64,000 bases of DNA from Roseiarcus sp963822215 (lineage in GTDB: Bacteria > Pseudomonadota > Alphaproteobacteria > Rhizobiales > Beijerinckiaceae), in the NCBI GenBank assembly GCA_963822215.1, contig CAWGGX010000006.1, positions 186,001 to 250,000 on the forward strand, read 5' to 3'. Below, piece by piece: positions 25,031-32,461 of the stretch; the stretch's first letter is position 1; every line of letters starts with the position of its first letter. The notes beneath the pieces are model-generated. The model did no database searches, was not told the DNA's origin, and saw nothing but the letters and a program-made list of their open reading frames with translations. The position numbers and the translations under genes are program-made.

Positions 25031-25751
25031 CCTCGTCGTCACTGGCCTATCGGCCTCCTATGGTCATGTCCTCGCGCTTCAAGACGTCTCCTTGACGGTC
25101 GAGGCAGGGGAAACGGTCGCGCTGCTCGGCATCAACGGGAACGGCAAGAGCTCACTGATGAAATGCGTGATGGGCCTGCTTCATCCTTCGGCCGGAAGCA
25201 TCGTCGCGCGGATCGGCGGCGAGTCGATCGAGTTGGTCGGACTCGCCACCGAGGAGATCGTCGGGCACGGGGTGATCCTGGTCCCGGAAGGACGTCATCT
25301 CCTGCCGAAACTCACTGTGGAGGAGAATCTCTATCTCGGCGCGCTGCGCCGCCAGGCGCGGCCCCACATTCGCCGCAACCTCGAGGCGAGCTACGATCTC
25401 TTCCCCCGGCTCGCCGAGCGCCGACGTCAACCTGCGGGCAGCATGAGCGGCGGCGAACAGCAAATGGTGGCGCTCGCCCGCGCGCTGATGGCCGAGCCAA
25501 AGATCCTGCTCGTCGACCAGCCTTCGGTAGGCCTCGCGCCGATTGTGGTCAAAGTGGTGATCGACGCGATCGCCGAACTCAAGGCCCGGCTTGGCCTCAC
25601 TGTGCTCATGGCCGAGCAGAATTTTCATCAGGCCATCCGCGTCGCCGACCGCGGCTATGTCATCGTGCACGGCTCGATCGCCTTCGAGGGCAAATCCCCT
25701 GCAGAGCTCGGCGAGAATGAGCTTGTGCGAAGGCTGTATCTTGGCCTTTGA
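25020..25751 (+). CDS. livF: Branched-chain amino acid-type ABC ATPase (LivF family)
   Basis: A 243-residue ATPase with Walker A LGINGNGKSS (about residue 36), an intact signature GSMSGGEQQMVALARAL and Walker B ILLVDQPSVGLAP. The glutamate after Walker B is Gln (DQPS), a change that normally slows ATP hydrolysis, and the final Ser of the Walker A Lys-Ser/Thr pair is kept. Start is TTG 25020, overlapping livG by 11 bases. It closes the transporter operon. Confidence 0.88.
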   Translation: MENSLVVTGLSASYGHVLALQDVSLTVEAGETVALLGINGNGKSSLMKCVMGLLHPSAGSIVARIGGESIELVGLATEEIVGHGVILVPEGRHLLPKLTVEENLYLGALRRQARPHIRRNLEASYDLFPRLAERRRQPAGSMSGGEQQMVALARALMAEPKILLVDQPSVGLAPIVVKVVIDAIAELKARLGLTVLMAEQNFHQAIRVADRGYVIVHGSIAFEGKSPAELGENELVRRLYLGL

Positions 25752-25787
25752 TGAGATTGCGCCGACTTGCCCTCGCCCGGCCGCCGC

Positions 25788-25809
25788 AGCCCGTCGAAAG
25801 ACGGGCGTC
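25788..25809. repeat. Dispersed hairpin repeat between convergent genes
   Basis: AGCCCGTCGAAAGACGGGCGTC is an internal hairpin (GCCCGTC/GACGGGC around GAAA minus ends). Its reverse complement occurs at 58002-58023 with one difference. It lies in the 111-base gap between the convergent livF and acyl-CoA ligase genes, where it may also end transcription in both directions. Confidence 0.6.
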
Positions 25810-25862
25810 CTAAAGGACGACCCATGGGGAGAGGGGCGTCCCCTTTCCCTCAGGAGCTGCCC

Positions 25863-27428
25863 TCAGTTTTCTGCGGCGCTTTTCACGGCTTTCGGAGATT
25901 GTGCGACCATTTGCCCGCGAATCTCCCGTTTCAGCACTTTGCCGACTTTTGAACGCGGGAGTTCGGACCAAATCTCAACCAGCTTGGGGGCCTTTACGCT
26001 CCCAATTCTTGTCTTGGCGAAGGCGATGAGTTCGTCGGCGTTGACCGTGCCGCCGACATGAAGCTGGACGACAGCGGAGACCTTTTCGCCCCACTTGTCG
26101 TCGGGCAGGCCGAACACGGCGCAGTCCATCACGTCGAGGTGCTGTCGAAGCGCGTTTTCAACTTCGATCGAGTAGACGTTGAATCCGCCGGTAATAATCA
26201 TGTCCTTGGCGCGATCGACAATAAAGAGAAAGTTCTCGTCGTCCAGGTAGCCGATGTCGCCGGTGTGGCGCCATCCGAAGCGGGAGACTTCGGCGGTCGC
26301 CTCTGGATTCTTGTAATAGCCCGCCATTGCGAGCGAGCTCCGGATGACAATCTCGCCTCGTTCGCCTCGAGCCAGTAGGCGACCATGGTCGTCCATGACG
26401 CCAAGCTGAACGAGCGGGGTCGGCCGCCCGGCGGAACTGAGCCGCGCGCGAGCGATCGATCCGTCGGGGTTGAAATGATCCTTCGGGGCCATCGTCGAGA
26501 TCATCATGGGCGCCTCGGTCTGACCGAAGAGCTGACCCATCACCGGTCCGATCTTCGTCAGCGCCTCTTCAAGCCGCGTCGCCGACATCGGCGCCGCGCC
26601 GTACCAGAAGCATTGCAGCGACGACAGATCGGTCGAAGGCAATTCGGGGTGTTCGAGCAGCATATAGATCAGCGTCGGCGGAAGGAACGTGTGGGTCACG
26701 CGTCTGCGAGCGACAAGTCGCAAGAACTCGCCGAGGTCGGCCTTCGGCATGATGACGATGCAGCCTCCGAGAGTCATGATCGGCAGGCAGAGCACGCCGG
26801 CTGCGTGGGTCAGCGGGGCGAGCGCGAGATAGACCGGGCGACCCTCGAACGGATAGCTCATGAGGGTCAGCGCGGACATCGCCTCGAGGTTGCGGCACGA
26901 CAACATCACGCCTTTCGGCTGCCCGGTCGTGCCTCCGGTGCCGGCGATCATCGCGATATCGTCGAGCGGCGCGACATCCACCGGATCGTCGCCCGCGCCC
27001 TCAAGCCAGCTTTGCAATGAAGGCGCGGCCAACGAGGGTCTGTCGAGGCAGACAAGGAGCAAAAGCTTCGGCAGGTCCGGGACCATGCGCTCGACCAGCG
27101 CTTCATACGCGCTGTGAAAGATCAGGGCCCGGCAGTCGAAGGCGTCCAGGATAAAACGGTTCTCCTCGGCTTCGTTACGCGGATTGATGGGGCACCACAC
27201 GGCGGCGGCGCGCGAAACGCCGAAAACGCAGGCGAAGGCGATCGGATCGTTGCCCGACAGCACGGCGACCTTGTCTCCCGGCGCAATGCCCGCTTTTTGA
27301 AGCGCACGCGCGACGCGATACGTGTGACGCTGGACCTCGGCGTAAGAAAGAGTTGCGTCGCCCGTCGTGAAGCACGGCGCGTCCTCGCCGAGCGAAGCGC
27401 CTTTGTCGAGATAGTCGATCGGTCGCAT
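25863..27428 (-). CDS. AMP-binding acyl-CoA ligase
   Basis: A 521-residue member of the acyl-adenylate-forming family. Visible motifs are the P-loop IAGTGGTTGQPKGVML (about 163-178), FGQTEAPM (about 305), HTGDIGYLD (about 393) and the terminal catalytic lysine region RSKVGKVLKREIR (about 500). It would activate a carboxylic acid with ATP and CoA. It is transcribed with the saccharopine-dehydrogenase-like gene and the SDR upstream, all minus strand. Start is ATG 27428 or GTG 27434. Whether the acid is aliphatic or aromatic cannot be told by eye. Confidence 0.9.
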   Translation of the reverse strand: MRPIDYLDKGASLGEDAPCFTTGDATLSYAEVQRHTYRVARALQKAGIAPGDKVAVLSGNDPIAFACVFGVSRAAAVWCPINPRNEAEENRFILDAFDCRALIFHSAYEALVERMVPDLPKLLLLVCLDRPSLAAPSLQSWLEGAGDDPVDVAPLDDIAMIAGTGGTTGQPKGVMLSCRNLEAMSALTLMSYPFEGRPVYLALAPLTHAAGVLCLPIMTLGGCIVIMPKADLGEFLRLVARRRVTHTFLPPTLIYMLLEHPELPSTDLSSLQCFWYGAAPMSATRLEEALTKIGPVMGQLFGQTEAPMMISTMAPKDHFNPDGSIARARLSSAGRPTPLVQLGVMDDHGRLLARGERGEIVIRSSLAMAGYYKNPEATAEVSRFGWRHTGDIGYLDDENFLFIVDRAKDMIITGGFNVYSIEVENALRQHLDVMDCAVFGLPDDKWGEKVSAVVQLHVGGTVNADELIAFAKTRIGSVKAPKLVEIWSELPRSKVGKVLKREIRGQMVAQSPKAVKSAAEN

Positions 27429-27483
27429 GGCCACAGCTCCGGATTCAGAGCGGGGCGCGGCGCGCGCCCCGCCCTCTCGCGTC

Positions 27484-28605
27484 TCAGGAATGGACCGTGA
27501 GGATCGGGTTCATGACGAGTCCGAAGCTCTTGAGCACGCCGAGCAGCTCGCGGTGCCCGAAGGCCTGGCACGCCGACGCGAAGCCGACTTTCTTTGGCGT
27601 CGACTGCAGCAGCGAGGCTGCGGCGTAAGCCTGGAGCAGGCCCGTCTGCTTGTAGTTGCTGTTTCCGTGGATCAGGCAATGCGCCCGGCCGAGCGGTCCC
27701 GACGCGTACACCGAGTCGAGCGAGATATTGACGCGGGGATTTTCGCGCGGCGGCATGCCTGCCTGGATCGAGGCGGCGATGTTGGCGAGCGCCGCCTTCT
27801 GCTGGTCCGGCGGCAGCGGCTTGATCTGTTCCTCGAACATCTTCTGCGTCGCGACGAATCCTTCCATCACTTCGCGCGCGAAGACGCCGCCCATCGCCTT
27901 GCAGTTGGCGACACGCGGATCGTCCTTGAACCAGACTGGGTGCGACGTTCCCGCCCAGGGCGTCACCAGCGCATGCGCGTGCTGCCCGGGCACGTTGACC
28001 TCATAATGGGTGTTCTGCGCCCACTCGACGAACTTGTTCTGCTCCAGATAGTACCATTTCGCCTGCAGGATCGTGAAGATGGTCTGTGTCGAGGCGTAGG
28101 TCGGGAAGCCCTTCCACAGGACAAGGATATCGAGTGTGTCGAGCCCGGGCGTTTCGAGGCAGATATTCGCCGCGATCTCGCCTGTCGTGTACATCTGAGC
28201 GACGCCGGGCGCGATCAAGACACCCTTGGCGGCGAACTTCTCCCCGAACCGGGTCTTGGCGTCGAGAACCCAGTCCTGCTCGCCGGTCGTGTCCGTGTAG
28301 TGACAGCCGGCGGCGGCGCAGGCTTCGGCGACCTCCGGCCCGTACTGGCTGAAGGGGCCGACCATGTTGCTGACGACCTTCGCGCCGCGGAACAACTCGG
28401 TCAGCGCCCCCACGTCGTGGGCGACTTCAGCCACTTCGTATTCGGCGGTTTCGATGCCCGGGATCTTGTCCAACACCGCCTGGACGCGCGCCTTGTCGCG
28501 GCCTGCGGCGATGAAGGGCACGTGAAGCTCACGCAGATATTCGCAAACCAGTCGTCCCGTGTAGCCTGAGGCTCCGTAGACGACGACGGGTTTCTTTCCA
28601 CTCAT
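27484..28605 (-). CDS. Saccharopine dehydrogenase-like NAD(P)-binding protein
   Basis: A 373-residue protein with an N-terminal Rossmann fold (VVVYGASGYTGRLVCEYL, about residues 7-24) and the segment VSNMVGPFSQYGPEVAEACAAAG typical of saccharopine dehydrogenase-related trans-acting enoyl reductase proteins. ATG 28605 is preceded by AAGGAGGA. The C-terminal part (about 190-373) lacks motifs I recognise. It lies between an SDR and an acyl-CoA ligase, so a role in modifying a carboxylic acid or its CoA ester is likely, but the reaction is unknown. Confidence 0.83.
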   Translation of the reverse strand: MSGKKPVVVYGASGYTGRLVCEYLRELHVPFIAAGRDKARVQAVLDKIPGIETAEYEVAEVAHDVGALTELFRGAKVVSNMVGPFSQYGPEVAEACAAAGCHYTDTTGEQDWVLDAKTRFGEKFAAKGVLIAPGVAQMYTTGEIAANICLETPGLDTLDILVLWKGFPTYASTQTIFTILQAKWYYLEQNKFVEWAQNTHYEVNVPGQHAHALVTPWAGTSHPVWFKDDPRVANCKAMGGVFAREVMEGFVATQKMFEEQIKPLPPDQQKAALANIAASIQAGMPPRENPRVNISLDSVYASGPLGRAHCLIHGNSNYKQTGLLQAYAAASLLQSTPKKVGFASACQAFGHRELLGVLKSFGLVMNPILTVHS

Positions 28606-28645
28606 GGGTGTCCTCCTTTTTGCAGCGACGTTGATGTGGCGCGAT

Positions 28646-29443
28646 CTAGGTTCCCATTCCGCCGTCGACCGGAAGGCCGACCCCCGTGATGAATCGCGCC
28701 GCATCCGAACAGAGGAAGACCACGGCGTCGGCCATGTCGGAGACCTCGCCGAGGCGGCCGAGCGGCGTCTGCTCGACGACCGCGCCGACGGCGGCTTCGG
28801 GGCTTGGAAAGAGACCGGCCGCCACAACGTCGGCGGCGAGTTGCATGCCCATGACTGTCGGCACCAAGCCGGGGTAGATGCAGTTGACCCGGACGCCATA
28901 ACCGAGTTTGCCCGCCTCCGTCGCGGCGACACGGGTCATCCGATCGACTGCCGACTTGGTTCCCGAATAGCCAGCGATACCGGGAAAGGCGATCGTCGCC
29001 GCAACCGAGGAAACGCTCACGATGGCGCCGCCCCTGCCGGCGGTCCCGCCGGGCCTCATCGCCCGGAAGGCGTGCTTCATGCCCAGGCCGGTACCCACAA
29101 TATTGACCTCGCACATGCGGCGAAGGCCATCGGGCGTCACGTCGACGACCAGCGAGGTGATTTCGACCCCGGCGTTGTTGATCAGAATGTCGTAACCGCC
29201 GAGTTCGGCGATCGTCGCGGCGACAGCCTTCTCCCAGCTCGCTTCGTCAGTCACGTCGAGCGTGACGAAGCTGGCCTTTGCTCCCTTCTCTGAGATCGCC
29301 TTGGCCGTAGCCTCCCCGATTTCGGCGAGGATGTCGCCGATCATCACCGACGCGCCAGCCGCGGCCAGCGCCTCGGCAATGCCGGCCCCAAGCCCACGCG
29401 CTCCGCCGGTCACAAGGGCGCACTTTCCCGTCAGTTGTCCCAT
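28646..29443 (-). CDS. Short-chain dehydrogenase/reductase (SDR)
   Basis: A 265-residue classical SDR: TGGARGLGAGIAEAL (about residue 13) binds the nucleotide, NNAGVE follows (about 90), the catalytic Ser is in SVSSVA (about 148) and the pair YSGTK (about 159) supplies Tyr and Lys. ATG 29443 follows GAGGGAGGAACC; the frame upstream to 29500 has no homology. It is the promoter-proximal gene of the minus-strand operon and divergent from a TetR regulator, so it is probably regulated through the palindrome at 29526-29561. Confidence 0.9.
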   Translation of the reverse strand: MGQLTGKCALVTGGARGLGAGIAEALAAAGASVMIGDILAEIGEATAKAISEKGAKASFVTLDVTDEASWEKAVAATIAELGGYDILINNAGVEITSLVVDVTPDGLRRMCEVNIVGTGLGMKHAFRAMRPGGTAGRGGAIVSVSSVAATIAFPGIAGYSGTKSAVDRMTRVAATEAGKLGYGVRVNCIYPGLVPTVMGMQLAADVVAAGLFPSPEAAVGAVVEQTPLGRLGEVSDMADAVVFLCSDAARFITGVGLPVDGGMGT

Positions 29444-29503
29444 CTCGGTTCCTCCCTCATTGCGGGCCCTCACACGGGGCTTGCCGCAAAGAGAGTTCAT
29501 AAT

Positions 29504-29561
29504 TTGACAATCGTCAAGATTTTTCTATACGCCTGTCCAAGAAACTTTGGACAGGCGTATA
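29504..29561 (+). promoter_or_regulatory. Promoter and 36-bp palindromic operator
   Basis: TTGACA at 29504-29509 and TATACG at 29526-29531 are 16 bases apart and read toward the TetR gene. The -10 box is the left end of a perfect inverted repeat: TATACGCCTGTCCAA (29526-29540), six-base spacer, TTGGACAGGCGTATA (29547-29561). A repressor bound there would block this promoter and probably the divergent operon. The 15-base perfect arms are typical of TetR operators. Confidence 0.75.
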
Positions 29562-29638
29562 AGGCGACAGGTCGATTGATCCGGCGACCTCGCGTGCTAT
29601 GTCTCGATCGCATCGAGAGGGCTTGGTTGTAGAACAGG

Positions 29639-30271
29639 ATGACGTCCCCGGCCGTGACGAAACTGGACAGACTTCCGCGGCGTCCGATCGACAAGTTCGC
29701 GGAGCGCAGGGCGGAGCTCGCGGAAGCCGCCTTGCAGACGCTGTCGCAGCTCGGCTACGCGCGGACGAGCGTGCGCGAGATCGCCCAGAATTCGGCGTTC
29801 ACGCACGGCGTGCTGCACTATTATTTCATCGACAAGGTCGATCTCATCCTGTGCAGCGTCCGCCAGTACAAGTCGCGCTGCGTCACGCGTTACGATGAGG
29901 TCACGGCAGCCGCGAGGTCTTGCGACGATCTGATCGACGGATTCCTTGACGTGCTCGCCCAAACACTGCGCGAAGAGGCGCATCTGCATCGTCTCTGGTA
30001 CGATATTCGCGCCCAGGCGATGTTCGAGACGGCCTTCCAGAGCGAGGTCGCGGAGATCGACAAGAGTCTCGAGGACATGATCTGGCGCATTGTCAGCCGT
30101 TACGCCGAGCTTGTTGGCACGTCGCCGCCGCTTTCGGCTTCGGCGTTCTATGCAATAGTCGACGGACTGTTTCAAAGCTACCTGCTGAAGCATCTGTCCG
30201 GCGACGAGGGCGCGGCTCGTAAACTTCAGGCCGACGTCAAGCGGGTTCTTGCGCGCATCTTTGGCGCGTAG
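29639..30271 (+). CDS. TetR-family transcriptional regulator (BetI-like)
   Basis: A 210-residue TetR-type regulator with the helix-turn-helix in LAEAALQTLSQLGYARTSVREIAQNSAF (spanning about 27-55) and HYYFIDKVDLI, followed by a BetI-like C-terminal helical domain. It is divergent from the SDR/ligase operon, with a palindromic operator over its own promoter. Start ATG 29639 is supported by the adjoining GGA-rich sequence and homology. Confidence 0.9.
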   Translation: MTSPAVTKLDRLPRRPIDKFAERRAELAEAALQTLSQLGYARTSVREIAQNSAFTHGVLHYYFIDKVDLILCSVRQYKSRCVTRYDEVTAAARSCDDLIDGFLDVLAQTLREEAHLHRLWYDIRAQAMFETAFQSEVAEIDKSLEDMIWRIVSRYAELVGTSPPLSASAFYAIVDGLFQSYLLKHLSGDEGAARKLQADVKRVLARIFGA

Positions 30272-30299
30272 GTCTCCGGCAACCTCCCGAGCTTGTCGG

Positions 30300-30570
30300 C
30301 CGGCTCTTCAGTCGGGCGCCAGGCGTTCGATTTTGCTGCTCGATCTGAAGAATGGGGTGCACCACTGACGCGTTCCCCATCATTGATCTCGCGCCGCTCG
30401 GCCAAAGCGGGCTCGAGAGGTCGCCGCCGCGATCGGCGCCGCGTGCCGCGACGTCGGCTTCTCCTGCGTGGTCATCCACGGTGTGAAGCGCGACCCGATG
30501 GACGACGCCTTATCCGAGGCGCGACGCTTCCTCGACCTGCCGCTTGCCGACCAGGAGGCGATCTCGAGCC
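30300..30570 (+). pseudogene. Degraded 5' copy of the 2OG-Fe(II) oxygenase gene
   Basis: This stretch matches 42467-42730, including the non-coding leader (CGGGCGCCAGGCGTT-GATTTT and CTCGATCTGAAGAAT) and about the first 70 codons of the intact oxygenase gene (for example GTGAAGCGCGACC-GATGGACGACGCCTT). Several frame-breaking changes are present, no open frame covers it, and it ends near 30570, just before the second dispersed repeat. It is a partial duplicate that has decayed. Confidence 0.8.
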
Positions 30571-30601
30571 GGCGGCGGGCGCGCATGATCGCGCCGGCTT
30601 C

Positions 30602-30690
30602 GGCTGCCGCTCAGGCCCGCCGAGACCGATGCCTTCAAGGCGGACCGCATGGGTCATTGCGGCCGGTCGAGAGCGGTTCTCGGGGTCCGC
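30602..30690 (+). repeat. Dispersed intergenic repeat, copy B
   Basis: Same unit as 18030-18120, in the same orientation, sharing ACCGATGC-TTCAAGGCG and CGCATGGGTCATTGC plus the flanking CTC/CTGAGGCC and GAGAGCG blocks. It lies downstream of the oxygenase remnant. From 30691 to 30908 I see no gene or signal apart from the likely, unresolved end of the IS110 element. Confidence 0.7.
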
Positions 30691-30908
30691 ATCAATCAGC
30701 AGCCGCTTGGACCGGCGATTGGTGCCCCGGCGACGAACCGTTCCCGCCATTCCCGACCGACCCCGTAAACGGACGAGTTGCGCCAAGTTTCGGACAGACA
30801 ATTTCTGGCCGATCCCTGCGGGGCTGCACTCTTGGGCCATCTGTGGAAACCGAGTTGGCTCCAATGAGTCGTAACTGCCACGAAAATGGCTTCAGCGTGG
30901 ATATGGGG

Positions 30909-32147
30909 TCATGCGGGCACGGCCTTTGGTTCGAGGGTGACGTTGTAGCCGAGGCGCTCGAGACGCCGTTTGAGGTTGGCGACGGTTCGGGTCTGGCTGA
31001 TCTGGTCGAGATAGGCTTCGCCGAGATCGCGATAGGGCAGGTTTTTGGCGAGCATGTGATAGGCGGAGACGAGGATTTTGTGAGCGATGGCGAGCGCTGC
31101 GCGCAAGGCGCCGCGGCGCGCCTTGAGGCGGTGATACTTGTCCTTGAGATAGCTGCCCTTGGTTCGCGCCGCGGAAATCGCGGCGCCGACGAGCATGGTG
31201 CGCAGATGGACATTGCCCTTGCGGGCGCGGCCGCTCTTCTGCTTGCCGGCGCTCTCATGGTTGCCGGGACAGACGCCCGCCCAGGCCGACAAATGATAGA
31301 CGCTCAGGAATACACTCATGTCGACGCCGATCTCGGCGATCAGCACGGCCGCGACCACCCAGTCGACGCCCGGAATCTGCATCAGGAGCGTGTGCGGCGC
31401 GCGATAGGGCTCGAGCCGCTCGTCAATGCGCAGGTCGAGCGCTGCGATGTCGGCCTCAATGGCTTCGAGCCGGCGCAGTTGCATCGCCAGGAGGAAGCGG
31501 TGATGCTCCTCCATCCGCCCTTCGAGCGCCAGAACCAGATCGTCCCGCTTACGGCGCAATTGCCCTCTGGCAAGGTCCGCCATCGCCTCGGCCGAGGCGC
31601 CGCCCTCGATCAGAGCCTTCAACATGGCGCGCCCGGAAACCCCGAAGACGTCGCTGGCGACGCTGGCCAGCTTGATGTTGGCCGTCTCCAGGAGCTTCAG
31701 GAGCCGGTTGCGCTCGGCCGCCTGGCTCTCCACCAGCTTGCGGCGATAGCGCAGCAACTCGCGCAACTCGCGCTGCGGCGCCGGTGGGACGAAACTCTTG
31801 GCGATCAGCCCATGGCGGACCAGATCGGCGATCCACTCGGCGTCCTTCACATCGGTCTTGCGACCCGGCACGTTACGGATGTGCCGGGCGTTGCCGACGA
31901 TCAGCTCGAAACACCCCTCGAGGACGGCATAGACCGGGCGCCAGTAAACGCCGGTGCTCTCCATCCCGACGTGCGTCACCCCAAGCTCTTGCAACCAGTC
32001 CCGCAACGCCTCCAGATCGCGCGTCATCGTCCGGAAGGTCCTGATCTCCTTCCTCGGCCGCTCGCCCGGGGCGCCGATCAAGACGCAGGCGACGACCGTC
32101 TCCTGATGCACGTCCACCCCGCAACACCGCTCAATGATGACCTCCAT
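30909..32147 (-). CDS. IS110-family transposase
   Basis: A 412-residue DEDD transposase. The N-terminal RuvC-like part starts CCGVDVHQETVVAC and continues GMESTGVYWRPVY and KTDVKDAEWIADL; the C-terminal IS116/IS110/IS902 domain has QIPGVDWVVAAVLIAEIG (about residue 275) and SAWAGVCPGNHESAGKQK-type Gly-Ser segment. The frame is complete. Start is ATG 32147 or 32159. IS110 elements lack strong terminal inverted repeats, and I could not fix the element ends. It sits between the oxygenase remnant and the cyclase gene. Confidence 0.92.
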   Translation of the reverse strand: MEVIIERCCGVDVHQETVVACVLIGAPGERPRKEIRTFRTMTRDLEALRDWLQELGVTHVGMESTGVYWRPVYAVLEGCFELIVGNARHIRNVPGRKTDVKDAEWIADLVRHGLIAKSFVPPAPQRELRELLRYRRKLVESQAAERNRLLKLLETANIKLASVASDVFGVSGRAMLKALIEGGASAEAMADLARGQLRRKRDDLVLALEGRMEEHHRFLLAMQLRRLEAIEADIAALDLRIDERLEPYRAPHTLLMQIPGVDWVVAAVLIAEIGVDMSVFLSVYHLSAWAGVCPGNHESAGKQKSGRARKGNVHLRTMLVGAAISAARTKGSYLKDKYHRLKARRGALRAALAIAHKILVSAYHMLAKNLPYRDLGEAYLDQISQTRTVANLKRRLERLGYNVTLEPKAVPA

Positions 32148-32461
32148 CCTCGCCTCCATCCAGGGGAAGGCGACCGTGACGCCGCAGGTATAGTCGAGAC
32201 ACTGCCACGCGTGCTCCCCGTTCCCGGGGGCTACAAAGAATGGTACCTCTATGCAGCGCGGGCCGGACTGCCAATCGGGGTCGCAAGCCACCGCAGTTTT
32301 GTCAGCCTTGCACGATCGCCCGTCGCAAAGACTCTGACAAATCGGCCCGCGCCGCCACCATTTTCATCCATAATGGCGCGCCACAGGCGCTGGTTGGCTC
32401 CCAAATACGCTTCCTTGACCGATGCTCAATAGATGACGCTCTGTGACCCCGGTTGCGTCGA
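32148..32461. other. Gap between IS110 transposase and cyclase gene
   Basis: About 310 bases, probably the 5' non-coding end of the IS110 element followed by its target. No gene, hairpin or repeat shared with other parts of the window was recognised. Confidence 0.4.

Noticed and set aside
30691..32461. Terminal inverted repeats of the IS110 element
   Set aside because: No matching pair was found; IS110 elements often lack them, so ends were not assigned.
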